A stretch of 64,000 bases of DNA from Ailanthus altissimus (GCA_946807835.1 OX327690.1:8652501-8716500), one strand, 5' to 3'. Counted from the stretch's first letter, positions 1 to 12,581 are shown. Made by a program: numbers and translations. Notes: a model not told the origin generated them from the letters alone.

Positions 1-513
1 TTATTGTTAAATAAAATTAGATTATTACATGATTTATGTTAAATTATTTAGAATATTTTTATTTAATTTATTTTGTTAAAGATCACAATATTATTAATAA
101 ATTATTTTAGTATATTTATATTTAATAGTATATTATTTAGACAAGTGTGATTATTTATAAATATTATTTGTGATCTACAATATAATAGGTATTGTGTATT
201 TTTCTATTGAGAGGAGATCCCTACCCTCATCTTATATATTATGAGACTATTCCATTGAATTCATAATTTTTGTTACACAGGATAAAAGAGTATAATTTTT
301 TTTCTCTCTCTTTCTCTTTTCGTCTCTCCTCTCTAATATCTCTTCTTCTTTCTCAAGTGCAGAGAAACAAAATTTAACCACCTAAAATTCAGCTAAACTC
401 AAGGAAATTCTAATAATTTTAAGCTTAGGTATGCATTATAAATTTTTAATACTCATATGTTGTTGATAAAAATGTTAAAATTTAAATTTATTAAAAAATA
501 AATTTTTAAATGT
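1..513 (+). repeat. 5' LTR of copia element I (partial)
   Basis: It aligns by eye with 5281-5789 with many substitutions. Shared landmarks are a TATATATT box near 233, a CT-rich tract at 297-352 and the motif AAGTGCAGAGAAACAAAATT near 354. The 3' end is fuzzy because the copy diverges after about 510. No good primer-binding site follows it. Confidence 0.8.
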
Positions 514-837
514 TTGTATTAAAGTTAAATTGACATTTTTATTCAACAACTATGAGTTAGAATATTATCAAATTATGTTAGGTGGCTTAAAATTTCATTT
601 TTGAAAAGATAAATTTTTTGTCAAAATTTATTTTGTATTCTATGTTGAATATATAGTCCAATCCATTAAATATTTGCAATCATCTATTGATGTTGATATA
701 GATTATATTTGATTTTTTCAAAAAATTTAGAGGTCAAAAATGAGTTTTGAATAAAATTTGCGTCAAAACCATTTGAAACCCAATTACAGACAGAAGAAAG
801 TGAAAGAGACTGTGCAATCTTTGTAAAATATCACAAA

Positions 838-1045
838 AACCTCTAAATTTATAATTAATTATGATTTGATTCTATAATTTTAGATAAGTATAAATTGACC
901 CTGATATTTATAATTAATTATGATTTAACCTCATAATTTTTAGATAATTACAAATTGACTCAAATATTTTTAATTAATATTTTAGCCCTAAAACTTTTGA
1001 TGATTACTCAATGACCCTAAATGTATTAGTCAAATTGACCTATAC
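838..1045. repeat. Degenerate ~60-bp direct repeats in the copia I leader
   Basis: Three imperfect units share the pattern TTATAATTAATTATGATTT, then ATAATTTTAGATAA and AATTGAC(C/T). They start near 845, 905 and 970. They lie between the 5' LTR and gag, in a leader of about 1.25 kb (514-1770) that otherwise shows no coding sequence. Confidence 0.5.
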
Positions 1046-1388
1046 TGTTGTGATATTTTTCAATTCAATCCACAGATTTTTGTTTTATTGGCATTTTGAC
1101 CTGCCAACAGTATACTAGGCCAAATCTTATAGATTTTGTTGGCATTTTAACCCGTTAATATTATTATTTGGTCTAATTTTTGGGGTTGTATTGGTATTTT
1201 GACCTGCTAATGTTAATTATCCACTATTCTAAGTATTATGGGATAAAGTTACATAACAATTTTATTGATAAATGCTACAATTTAGAGTGGTTATGTACTC
1301 ACCTGTCGTGGAACCAATCATGATAAATTTTTGGGTCTTTTATAATGTTATGCCCAATTTTTAGTAAATACTTAATTTTGTATTGTGG

Positions 1389-1390
<2 letters not shown>

Positions 1391-1421
<31 letters not shown>
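1391..1421. repeat. (TA)n microsatellite
   Basis: An uninterrupted run of TA dinucleotides in the non-coding leader of copia element I. Confidence 0.9.
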
Positions 1422-1424
<3 letters not shown>

Positions 1425-1774
1425 ATCAAGATCCATATGGGTGTGGTATTACCCTGTCGATAAATCATTACTTGGTAGAATGCTTGGGTTGGTAAAGAGA
1501 TTGGTTGGATATATAGTACTGAGTGACCTTGTTACCCTATCGATGACAAATCATTGTTAGTCTTGTATGCAACTAGTTTGCTTTATCTAAGTTTGGAGTT
1601 TTTCCCATTTTTTTGATATGCTCCAATATATATTATTATTGATTGAGAGACATTTTGAAAAGCACAGGAATCATATTGATTGCATGATTTTATTTTACAT
1701 GCTTATTGATATCATTATTGATTCTTTATCAGTTGATGCTTTGTCGTCTCTCTAACTCACCTCCATTAAGACTT

Positions 1775-4618
1775 TGACTGGAACTAATTATGATGATTGG
1801 CATGAGTCCATTATTGTTTATCTGTCACTCATGGACAAAAACTTGGCATTGAGGAAGGATCATCCCGTTATGCTAATAGATGTTAGTACTACTGTTGAGA
1901 AAACGTATTAGGAGGCATGAGATTATTCTAATAGGATGTTCCTTAATGTAATGCAGTACACCATTGATAGATCCATTCAGTATAGGATTTCTTCTTGTGA
2001 GTATGCCGAGGATTTTTTGGATATTGTTGGTAGAAGCTTTAAGAAAATTGATAAGGCTGAAAAAGCCAACTACATGAGGTTGTTTTCTCATACCGAAGGT
2101 AATGGCATTTTTGGGGTCAGAGAGCATATATTGAGAATGACCAGCCATCGAAAGAAGTTGGGAGATATGGGTGTTCAATTGGTAGATGATTTTCTTATTT
2201 ACAGGATTCTTGAATCGCTTTTGCCTCAGTTTGTCAATCTGAAAAGTAATTATAACATCCGAAAGGAATAATGAAATCTTAATGAAATGATAGCTTATGT
2301 AGTTTAGGAGGAGAAAAATTGAAGGAAAGACCAGTTTCACATTGCCATGATAATTACTCAGGACAATGGGAGTATACAGAAAATTCTCTCAAGGGTTACT
2401 GGTAAGTCCTTTAAAAGGAAAACATTTTAAAAAAAAAATGCTTTACAATCTAATGTCACCACGACTACTAGATCCAATTTAGAGGGATTCAAGGGGAAGT
2501 GCTTATTTTGTCATAAGCGTGGGAACAAGAAAGTGGATTGTTATAAACATAAGGCATGGTTAGAAAAGAAAGGTATTTCTTTTGCCCTTATGATATATGA
2601 GTCCAACCTTGTTGATGTTCCTTTTAATACTTGGTAGATGGATACTGGTGTGACCATTAATATCATGAATTCCTTACAGAAATTCAAAAGCAGCAGAAAA
2701 CCCACTGAATGAGAGCTAATTGTGAATATAGACAATAGTATGAAAGCTAATGTTGAACGCATAAGAGTTGTCAGACTACATTTGGCATCTGGCCACTTTA
2801 TTGACTTATCAGATACAGTAGAAATTCCCTCCATTAAGAAAAACTTGATATCTGTATCTATCTTGGATAAGTGTAGTTATACTTTTCATTTTGGTGATAG
2901 AAAAGTACTTTTATTTTATAATTTCATGCTTCTTGGTTCTGGCACTCTATGTGATGGCTTGTATATGATTAATTTATCTCGTGATGTGAGTCAATCTTCT
3001 TTTAATGCTCATGTTATGAATATTGTTAGCTTGAAACGTGGGAGAATAAATGATGATTCCTCTATGCTGTGGTATAAGCCTTTGGGTGACATTTCGAGAC
3101 AGAGGATGGAAATGCTCATTAGAGATGGTATTCTCCATAACTTGGACTTCTCTGATTTTGGCACCTGTATTGATTGTGTCAAAGGTAAGCTCACTGCTAA
3201 AATCAAAAGAGATGCCAAGGGTTAGGTAGAAAGGTATAAGGCTGGCTTGTGGCTAAGGGTTTTAGTCAGAGAGAAGGTATTGATTATAAAGAAATTTTCT
3301 CACCCGTTTCTAGTAAGGATTCATTTTGGATTATTATGGTATTAATAGCTCATTTTGATTTAGAGTTACATCAGATGGGCGTCAATACGACTTTTTTCAA
3401 TGGAAGTTTGTTTAAAGACGTGTATATAGTGCAACCTAAAGGATTTGTTGAAGTTGGCAAAGAACACATGGTATGTAAGCTTAAGAAGTCCATTTATAGG
3501 CTTAAACAGGCATCTAGACAATAGTATTTGAACTTTAATGAGATTGTCACATCTTGTAGTTTTCAAGAAAATGTTACAGATCAATGTATACATCTAAGGA
3601 TTAGTGGGAGTAGTTATATTTTTTTGATTCTTTATGTTGATGATATATTGCTTGTAGCTAATGACACTAATCTATTATTTGAGACAAAACACATGTTGTC
3701 ATGTCATTTTGATATGTAGGATCTAGGAGAGGCCCATTATGTTTTAGGGATTGAGATTCTTCATAACAGATCTAAAGGTGTTCTTGGATTGTCTCAAAAA
3801 AGCTATATTGAATGCATTCTGAGCAGGTTCAATATGCTGTCATGTGATCTTAGGAAAGCACCTATTATGAAAGGTAACATTTTGTCAAGATCTTAGTGTT
3901 CACAGAGTAACAATGATAAGACTCATATGTAGACAGCCTCATATGCATCAGTTGCAGGTAGTTTGATGTACACTCAAGTTTAGACATGTCTTGATATAGT
4001 TTATGTTGTGGGTGCACTTGAAAGATACTTGAGTGATCTGGGCATTAGTCATTCGAAAGCCATAAAAAAGGTTCTTAGATATTTGTAGGGCACCAAAGAT
4101 TTTATATTGACATATCAGCAATCCAACATTCTTGACTTTGTTGGATATTCTGATGCTGATCATGCGGGTTGTCTAGATAACATGAATCTACTTCTGGTTA
4201 TATATGTATGATGGCTAGATGAGCTGTTTCCTGGAAAAGTGTTAAGCAAACTCTTACAGCTTCTTCAACCATAGAGGCAGAGTATATGGCATGTTATGAG
4301 GCTACATGTCATCCCATTTGGCTATAGAATTTTTTCTCAGGGCTAGATTTTGTGTTATCCAAATCGAAGTCGCTAAAGATCTATTATGATAATTCTACAG
4401 CAGTTGCTTTCTCTCGTAACACTAGAAGTTCATCATGCTCCAAGTATATTGATATTAAGTATCTGTTTGTGAAAGAGAAAGTTGCTCAATCTTTTATTAT
4501 TATTGAGCATATTCCTATAGAGCTTATGTTAGCCAACCCATTAACTAATGGCTTAGCTCACAAAGTCTTTAGTGAGCATGTGACACATATGGGATTAAGA
4601 GAGTTTTTTTTGTTGTAA
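1775..4618 (+). pseudogene. Copia gag-pol pseudogene (element I)
   Basis: Gag reads from about 1775, with two early in-frame stops and then an open stretch at 1936-2271. A CCHC knuckle at 2490-2545 has its histidine replaced by asparagine. Protease is marked by DTG near 2640. GAG-pre-integrase (2722-3225) shows the LWY..LG.IS pattern and C..C..GK. The reading then jumps directly into reverse transcriptase (YKAG, AKGFSQREGIDY at about 3236-3290; YVDDILL at 3634-3654). The whole DDE integrase core is therefore deleted. RNase H continues to 4618 with stops near 3896, 3930 and 4090. It cannot encode a working polyprotein. The copia assignment rests on domain order and the YVDD motif. Confidence 0.88.
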
Positions 4619-5223
4619 TGTGATAATGGGAGCTTTGAATTGTGTAAATCAGTTCCAACTGTAATAGATTTATGTGATTGTTCATACTTTTGTGATTGTA
4701 CATGCATATTATGTTATTGATTTGCCATATATATTGTTATGCGCGCATTTTATAGGTATGGCATTATATTATGATATTGTGATCTGAGGCATTTGACCTG
4801 TCTTAGTATGCTTCCTTTTATGATTTATCCTTATTTTGATTTTAAGGAAGTAAAGCATCTTAGAGATATTTTGTTATAGTTTCATTATAGAAAGATCCAT
4901 GAGTATCTCAGAGACATTTTGTATTAGTCTCATTTTGGTGAGATACGAGGGCCTTATGGAAATGGACATATTGATCACTTTGTCATGTTATTTTCATATC
5001 ACACTTATATACTATTATTATGTCACGTGTTTATAAGTATTTTATTGTATGTTGAGTATCCTGTCGATGCCCATGTAACTTGATGCATATAGGCACATTT
5101 TAGACATTATTGTGTTTTGGATGATATGCTCACATTTTACATCTTTTGATGAAGTCACATATAGACTAATCTGGATATAGATTTTGTTTTATTAGAATGG
5201 CTTATGCCGTTCAAGTAGAAAAT

Positions 5224-5789
5224 TGTTGAAATATTTTATTTAAGTTTTCTATTTTTTATGGATTGGCATAATTATTCCTTTTATTGTTAAACAAAGTCAG
5301 ATCATTACGTGATTGATGTTAAATTATTTGGAGCATTTTCATCTGATTTATTTTGTTATTGATCACAATATTATTAATAAGTCATTTTAGTACACCTATA
5401 TTTAGTAATATATTATTTAGACAAGTGTGAAAATTGATGGATATTATTTGTGATTCATAATGGGATGGGTATTTTATATTTTTCTATTGAGAGTAGGTTT
5501 TTACCCTTATTCTATATATTATGATATTAGCCCGTTGTGTTTATAATTTTTGTTGCATAGGGTAGAATTGTTTTTCTCTCTTTTTCTCTTTCTCTTTTCT
5601 TCTCTCCTCTCCAATATCTATTCTTCTTTCTCAAGTGCAAAGAAACAAAATTTAACCACTCAAAATTCAGCTAAACTCAAGGAAATTCTAATGACTTTAA
5701 GTTTAGGTATGCATTCTAAACTTTTAATTCTCATGTATTATTAATAAAAATGTTAATTTTGAGTTTATTGAAAAATAAATTTTTCAACA
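5224..5789 (+). repeat. 3' LTR of copia element I
   Basis: A 566-bp LTR starting TGTTGAA and ending TTCAACA. It is preceded by CAAGTAGAAAAT (5213-5223), a decayed copia polypurine tract. A TATATATT box lies near 5513 and a CT-rich tract at 5573-5632. The base after 5789 begins CACGT, the expected target duplication; its partner would lie left of the window. Confidence 0.85.
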
Positions 5790-7951
5790 CACGTTACTCC
5801 AAAAACAATCTTAAAAGTTTTAGAACATATCAAAGAAGCGAGTACACCCTCGAATCTTAAATTGTAAGGTTTCTTAGAGCTTAAAACTTTAGTATTTTTA
5901 TGCATTTAAAGTAGACCTAAAACCACACCAGATCACTCAATATATTCTCCTTATACTCTTTTTAGGGTAGTTCTTCTTTAAATACTATGCAAACCTAACT
6001 TCTACCCCTCTCACAACTTAAAATCAAATTTAATTAAAATACTTCATAGCTAGGACGGCTGAAATAAATTTGTAGCGTTCTTTGGATTTTAGGAATTCTT
6101 TAAAGTACGGTGGATTTTATTCTTAAACTCAAAACTCAACCGAAGTGAAGACACAGAGAGTCAATGACCAAGCCTTAAGCAGCTTGTTTTTACGCCCACC
6201 ACATTATCACAATATTGTTGTTGCCGAAGTTGTTTTATGAATTTTACCTCAACACAAATATAGTTTAAAGAGTGCATTTTTCTTATCTTATAATAAAGGT
6301 TTGAATTTTAGATCTATAAATTACGTATTAAACATTTTTATCTCATAATAAATTATTATTTTTTTGTACAACTGAAAAAAACAATTACTAAAAAAACATA
6401 CAAATTTTACCCTTTTTATCAAGGGATGAAAAGAACAAGTCCTGTAACAAAAAATAAATAGCAGCAGCACGAGATAAGAAGAATATCGCCTAGTAAAAAA
6501 AAAGGGAATAACTCAAAATCCCAAAATTATCAACTGATTTGCACCATAACTCATTTAGAAATATGTAAACACTAAACAACGAGAATAGGCAGAATTTTGA
6601 ATGTATTTAGTATGAAGTTGCATCAAAATTGGAAGCAGAATTTTGAATAGACAAAATTCCTCACTGCTACCGAAGAAAAAGAATCACATTCAAACCATAT
6701 TCATATGGCACTCGATCCTCAAGTTGAAGCCAATTTAGTCCAGAAGGAAGAGGAGAATGCTAAAGTATTGTTATTGTATGAATCTTTGGTGATGGTAGAT
6801 GCTTTTTGTTTTGTCACAATTCTAGAATATTATTATAAAACAAAATCACATTGTATCATGTATTACACAATCATTATCTTGTCATTCTAGGATGGGTCTA
6901 ATAATATTATAACAATCTAGTCAATTTTACATAATTTTTTATTTATATGCCAAATATAATTTTGTTCCTTTTTTCTTAAGATTAATAATAATTAAATGAA
7001 AATATTTAATTGGTACTACATCATTTTTTATATTTTAGAATTTAGAGACAAAATGAGAAGTATTAATGAAAAAATTAGAATGAATTAGGGAGAGATCTTA
7101 TTGTTCATAAAATGAAATAAGATATGTGTTGTTTGGATAAAAAGATTTATATTAGTATAAATTAATTTAACTTTAAGGGTATAATATTTTTTTTGACTTT
7201 ATATAAAAATTATCAATAAAAACTTAATATGTTAATAGCTGGGTTTATTTACATTGTCAATTAAGATGGTCATTTTGCGATAAATAAAGCTTGGCATTGA
7301 ATAAAAGCATTCACTTCCATAGGAACAAAAGAATATTATACTTCTCTTTCACTTACTTTGCTCATTAGGAATATTATTTTATATATCTTTGAGGTAAAAC
7401 CTAATTTTAATAATATTTAAAAATTTAAAAATTAATAACTATACCCAACCGTTAAAAAATATTTTATCAAAGTTAACAAGAAAATAGTAGTAAAATTATT
7501 TTAACATTAGAATTTTAAAAATATTAAATTCTAAAAACCCTAAATGTTTCTTTTTCTTCTTCATTCTCTTCAATTTTACAAACCCTAACACCTTCAAATA
7601 TCTCATTCCAGTCACTCTCAACCATTATCAACCACCGCTACTACAGTCACTGCCTACACCATTATCAAGGATTGACACAGGAGCAGCCAAGCTAGGGCCA
7701 GGCAAGGGCTTCTACTACAAAGGATCTTGCTTAGCCACTTGCAAAAATGTCTCCAACCTCAATTAGATTTTTGTCAATAGTAAGATTGTTCAGTGTTAGG
7801 GTTTCAGTCATTGTCACTATAAAGCACATCCATGCCGACCATCTCTTCAATTGCAATCATTCTCTTAGTGATAGCTCCCTGTAATCATCATTAAAAAATT
7901 CAATCACTCTATCTAAATCGCTCAAAAGCTAATTAATTGAAACATCGCATG
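5790..7951. repeat. Segmental duplication, copy A, left part
   Basis: This stretch is collinear with 26346-28510 on the same strand, with scattered substitutions and small indels. It continues, after copia element II, at 20815-22480. The ends of the A copy were cut apart by that insertion. Copy A holds 99 bases (about 6649-6747) that copy B lacks. The only recognisable coding trace is the H+-ATPase exon near 7770-7878. The short ORF beginning MALDPQVEANL at 6705 lies partly in the A-specific segment and is not recognised. Confidence 0.88.
7762..7878 (-). pseudogene. Plasma-membrane H+-ATPase fragment, copy A, phosphorylation-site exon
   Basis: The minus strand reads [19 protein letters not shown], followed after a frameshift by [16 protein letters not shown]. 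This is the P-type H+-ATPase region around the phosphorylated aspartate. The frame breaks exactly at the DKTGT motif. An intron acceptor precedes it in the second copy (GCAG before GGAGCT). The preceding exons of the same fragment lie at 20819-21027 and 21105-21270, on the other side of copia element II. Confidence 0.8.
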
Positions 7952-8611
7952 TGTTGGAAGTGTGCCCTAAAAGCATGATTATTTGTATTTTAGATACCAC
8001 TGAAAATAATTAATAGAGGTTTTTCATTCAATATTATATTTATAATTATGATTGTTTTATTCAAATATCATGAAATTCTTTGATTATTATATGTAACCTT
8101 AAACTTAGTATATAATAGTTATATACGAGAGGATTAAGTTTAAGCATAATAATCTAAACTCGTTCTTAGTCTAAATGAAGACAAACTTCATTTTGATAGA
8201 TTATAAGTGCAGTCTATTTATATATTATATAAAATGGTCTTATTCGGATCATTCTAGGTGTTGACATTGAAAAAGAAGGTATTTTGTATAATGTTGATTA
8301 TATAGAACTGGACCATGATACAATTAATTCTCTATTAATATTCGTTAGTAAAGAGAATTTATTTTATCACAATATAATCATATATGGATTAATCTTAATT
8401 CTGAGTGATTAATAAACTCCTATTCATTGAGTTATGTTTATTAATTTACAAGGGAAAGACTGTAAAAGATTTTCAGTCAATGACTAAGTATTTTATAAAT
8501 GTAACAAAATGAATGATTGGGAACATTTCTCACAGATATGAAATCCATTCATTCCAAAAGAAAGTTAGATAAGCTATTCCCTTGATAATTGATTTTATTC
8601 TTGAACATTAT
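7952..8611 (+). repeat. 5' LTR of copia element II, first part
   Basis: It starts TGTTGGAAGTGTGCCC and matches 19595-20268 closely. It is interrupted by gypsy element III at 8611/8612 and resumes at 13294. The uninterrupted 3' LTR reads GAACATTATGAGCG across the same point (near 20251), which proves the insertion. Confidence 0.9.
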
Positions 8612-9321
8612 TGATGTGCCTTGATTTATAACAAAATTAAATTGCAAAGTTGATGGAGGATAGAACTAAATAGATACCTTGATAAGTCGAATGGACGCCA
8701 CAAGGATCAGTTTAGGGTTTTGACGCCACACTCTTGATGATCAAAGAGTGATAAGTCAGCAACTATCTTCAAGAGTTGAAAAACTTGAGAAGACAATTTT
8801 GAGAGAGAAATAGCTCTTCTATTTCGTGCTTCCAATTTCAAAATGAGGCAACTGCCTCTACAAGACTTTTACATGCCTTATATAGGCTTACAAAATGAGG
8901 TGAAACCCTAATGTTACCTAATAAGCTTAAAAAGGCCCAAAATAAGCCCAATATGACTTAACAATTTAAAACAAAACTAAACAAGTTCAAAATAGCCCAA
9001 ATACATAAAAGTAGTAACATAAGAAGTAAATAAAGCCCAATAGCATGAAAAGAAAGCCCTTAGCTGCTTCTTAAAGCCCAACGTCACCAAACGTCTCTAA
9101 ATCACGTCCCAATCTCAAATTGAAGACAAATAAATACATTTAGCTCGTTTCCATTCAGATCGCAAGCTTCTAATCCCATAGAAGCTTCAATAGCTCCAAT
9201 TTGACTACTTATGGCTCTTTGAAGCTGTTTAGCCTTAGCCCTTGTTATTGGACCATCTGAAATCTCCTTTACGCTCAGCTCGCCTTCTTGAGTTGATTTA
9301 GAACCTTCATGATGCACATCA
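8612..9321 (-). repeat. 3' LTR of gypsy element III
   Basis: 710 bp, identical by eye to 12584-13293. Its proximal 220 bases (9102-9321) hold the last part of the polyprotein frame. On the minus strand it is preceded by TCTGCCCGGGGGTGA (9322-9336), the likely polypurine tract. Confidence 0.95.
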
Positions 9322-11346
9322 TCACCCCCGGGCAGAGAATGATTTGCCCTCAAATCAGAATCTTCTAAATCTTCCAAATAAGGAGATAAGTCCTTCACAT
9401 TAAAAGTGGCTGAAACATTGTAATCACCAGGAAGGTCAACTTTGTAAGCATTACTATTTACCTTCTCTATAATACGAAAAGGTCCATCAGCTTGGACTTC
9501 CGCTTGCTAGGAAATCTTCCCTTGCTAAGATGAATCCAAACAAGATCACCAGGTTCAAAGCTAATCATTTTCCGTCCTTTATTAGCATGCTTAACATACC
9601 TAGCTGTTTTCTCCTCAATATGAATTCGAACCTGCTCATGAAGCTTCTTCATCAATTCTGCCTTCTTAACACCATCCATAGATGTCCTCTCATTAATTGG
9701 AATAGGAACAAGGTCAATAGGAACAAATGGATTAAATCCATACACAATCTCAAATGGTGAAAATTTTGTAGCCCCATGCACACTACGGTTATATGCAAAC
9801 TCTACAATAGGCAAACAAGTATCCCAACTCTTTAAGTTCTTGTTTATAACAGCCCGTAATAAAGAAGATAGAGTACGGTTCACTACCTCAGTTTGCCCAT
9901 CAGTTTGTGGATGACAAGCAGTACTGAAAAGCAACTTTGTTCCAAGCTTCTTCCAAAGAGTCTTCCAAAAATAGCTTAAGAACTTTGTATCACGATCAGA
10001 GACAATGCTTTTAGGGATTCCATGCAAACGTACAATTTCCCTAAAAAAACAAATCAGCAATATGAATAGCATCATCAGTTTTGTTACAAGGAATAAAGTG
10101 TGACATTTTGGAGAACCGATCAACCACAACCATCACTGAATCCTTCCCACGCTGTGTTCTAGGTAATCCAAGCACAAAATCCATACTAATATCCATCCAT
10201 GGTTGCTCTGGGATAGGTAAAGGCATATATAGTCCATATGCATTCTCTTTACCCTTAGCTTTCTTGCAATTTACACATCTTTCAACAACTTTATGAACAT
10301 CCCGCAGCATATTAGGCCAAAAGAAGTGCTCTTTCAGTAGCTCATAAGTTTTCTTCTCCCCAAAATGACCACTAAGACCACCCCCATGAGCCTCACGCAC
10401 AAGCAACTCACGTAAGGATCCTGAAGGTATACACATTCTGCCCAACTTGAACAAGTAACCATCATGCACAAAGAACCCATCACAAGCTCCTTTAGCACAT
10501 TTAGACATCATATTAGCAAAGTATGAATCACTGGTATATTGTTCTTTCACCTGTTCAAAACCCAAAAGCCTTGCATTTAACATAGAAATCAATGCATACC
10601 TCCTAGAAAGAGCATCAGCAATGACATTAGTTTGCCCCTTCTTGTATTTTATGACATATGGAAATGGCTCCATGAACTCTACCCATTTGGCATGTCTTCT
10701 ATTCAGCTTGTTCTGCCCTTTAAGATACTTTAATGATTCATGTTCAGTATGAATAACGAACTCTTTAGGTAATAAATAATGCTGCCATACCTCGAGAGCC
10801 CGAATCAATGCATAAAACTCCTTGTCATAAATAGAGTAGTTTAACCGTGCCCCATTCAGCTTCTCACTAAAGAAAGCAATTGGCCTCTTTTCTTGCATCA
10901 ACACAGCCCCAATACCGACCCCTGAAGCATCACACTCTATTTCAAATGTTTTAGCAAAATCGGGAAGTGCTAAAACTGGAGCAGAACATAATTGTTCTTT
11001 TATCAGTTCAAATGACTTCTGTGCATTCTCATTCCACCTAAACTCATTTCCCTTTTTCAAACACTCTGTCATAGGCGCAACAATAGAACTAAAGTCTTTA
11101 ATAAATCGCCTATAGAAAGAGGCTAAACCATGAAAACTTCTCACATCCGCAACACCAGTAGGTTTAGGCCAATCACGAATTGCCTTAACCTTCTCCTCAT
11201 CAACCTTAATTCCGCTACCAGAAACAACATACCCCAAAAAGATAACACTATCTTGGCAGAAATAGCACTTCTTGATGTTTCCATACAACTTAGCATCACG
11301 CAAGGTCTCAAATACAGCCATAAGATGTTTCACATGATCATCTAAA
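9102..11346 (-). pseudogene. Gypsy III pol: RT C-terminus, RNase H, integrase and tail
   Basis: Reading leftward from 11346 the minus strand gives the RT end ([10 protein letters not shown]), the RT thumb ([14 protein letters not shown]), RNase H ([13 protein letters not shown]), a zinc-binding HHCC integrase head ([22 protein letters not shown]) and the integrase core ([28 protein letters not shown]). Two frame lesions are visible. One is an extra T in a homopolymer near 10045-10051. The other is a small deletion near 9480, in the integrase C-terminal region. The tail ends with GPITRAKAKQLQRA inside the LTR, stopping at 9102. The active-site acidic residues of integrase are present, but the frame is broken. 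Confidence 0.9.
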
Positions 11347-11568
11347 GTTGATTTAATGAGTGGATATCACCAAATTAGGATGAAAGAAGGTGATGAATGG
11401 AAAACAGCCTTTAAAACTAAGCATGGATTGTATGAGTGGATGGTGATGCCGTTTGGGCTTTCTAATGCACCTAGTACATTTATGAGACTTATGAACCATG
11501 TTTTGAGGAAGTTTATTGGGCTGTTTGTTGTGGTCTATTTTGATGATATCTTGATCTATAGTAAAACG
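11347..11568 (+). pseudogene. Inverted reverse-transcriptase segment inside gypsy III
   Basis: On the plus strand this stretch reads [29 protein letters not shown] and [11 protein letters not shown], the palm of a gypsy reverse transcriptase with the catalytic YFDD box. All other coding parts of the element run on the minus strand. Its end (ILIYSK) would be collinear with the [10 protein letters not shown] that begins the minus-strand pol at 11346, so the roughly 220-bp piece was flipped in place. Sequence near 11342-11350 (AAAGTTGAT) can be read in both orientations, hinting at microhomology. The other junction falls at about 11568-11578, in gag. Confidence 0.88.
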
Positions 11569-12214
11569 AAAGCACCAGCTCAAATTCTTTCACATACTCC
11601 TCCACACTCAAGGAACCTTGCCGCAAAGTCTGGAGTTTGATGTATAATTCTTGTTTATAGTAATCCGGAACAAATCTCTTCTTCATTAATCTTTTCATAA
11701 GTGGCCAGCTTGTAACTTCTTCTTCGTCATCCCTTCTTCGCTGAGTTTTTAAGTTTTCCCACCACAAAAGTGCGTAATCGGTAAACTCAAGTGCTGCTAC
11801 CTTACACTTCTTTGCCTCAGGATACTCATGCTAATCAAACACCCTTTCTACCTTCTGAACCCATTCAAGATACTCCTCAGGGGAACTAGTACCTCTAAAT
11901 GGTGGTATATTAAGTTTGATACCACTAGTAGGGTCATTTTGCTGCCTCCTTATCCTACCCCTATCTTCAGCCTCATCATCCCTATTTGGCTCATCTCCAG
12001 CATTCCCTAGGTCATTTTGAGGTACCCTATGCCCTACCCGCCTTTGTTGGGGTTGCAAAGTGTTTCTTTGGATCATTTCTATAATTGCAGCAAGTTGTCC
12101 ACGAATTTCAGTAATCTCACCTCGAAATTCATCATGAGCTCGTTGTAAGCCCACGAGTTGAGCTTGTTCTAAACTCAATCCCTTTGGTACTCTACTTGCA
12201 TCATCATCAGCCAT
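11569..12214 (-). pseudogene. Gypsy III gag, C-terminally truncated
   Basis: The frame starts MADDDASRVPKG at 12214 on the minus strand. It runs through the conserved NIPPFRGTSSPEEYLEW and, after an in-frame TAG at 11831-11833, through LWWENLKTQRR and [16 protein letters not shown]. It ends at the inversion junction, so the gag C-terminus, zinc knuckle and protease are absent. The start was chosen because the ATG follows the leader and is followed by the usual coiled N-terminal region (QAQLVGLQRAHDEFRGEI). Confidence 0.85.
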
Positions 12215-12564
12215 TATTAACAAAAACCCCAAACAAGTATGAACAATTGAACAACACAACCAGTAGCTAAAACACTCTTCTCAAACTGAATTTTCCACCA
12301 ATTCAGTAAATACAATCAGATAGCAACAATTTACTCAAATTCGAAATTTCCAGGTTCACAAAATTTCCAGGTTCAAGAACAATTTAATTCAGCCAACCCA
12401 TCTCCAGTTCACAAACTACTAAGAATTAATTTTAATGCTTTAGAGTTGCAATTCAACTCCTCAAATATTAGAGACCCAAACTGATAATAACCCCACGAAA
12501 TTATATAACACAAAAAATAGCAAGACACCTTCAATAGCTAAAACTTCAGTTTGCACACTGAAAT

Positions 12565-12581
12565 CCTGTGCTCTGATACCA
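12565..12581 (-). other. Primer-binding site of gypsy III
   Basis: On the minus strand TGGTATCAGAGCACAGG begins two bases after the 5' LTR end. The first 12 bases complement the 3' end of plant initiator tRNA-Met. Confidence 0.92.

Larger units (their letters stand above)
1..5789 (+). mobile_element. Copia element I, decayed LTR retrotransposon (left end outside window)
   Basis: Bases 1-513 match 5281-5789 as the two LTRs. By comparison with the right copy, about 57 bases of the left LTR lie before the window. Domain order on the plus strand is gag, zinc knuckle, protease, GAG-pre-integrase, reverse transcriptase and RNase H, which is Ty1/copia order except that the integrase core is missing. 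The right flank (CACGTTACTCC) matches 26346 onward in the second copy of the host segment, so the right boundary is fixed by an empty-site comparison. The LTRs differ at many positions, and every ORF is interrupted, so this is an old insertion. Confidence 0.9.

Noticed and set aside
6705..6890. 61-codon ORF starting MALDPQVEANL
   Set aside because: No recognised domain, and most of the start region is missing in duplicate copy B.
11356..11640. Apparent plus-strand reverse-transcriptase gene
   Set aside because: It is an inverted piece of gypsy III and is bounded by that element's minus-strand coding parts.
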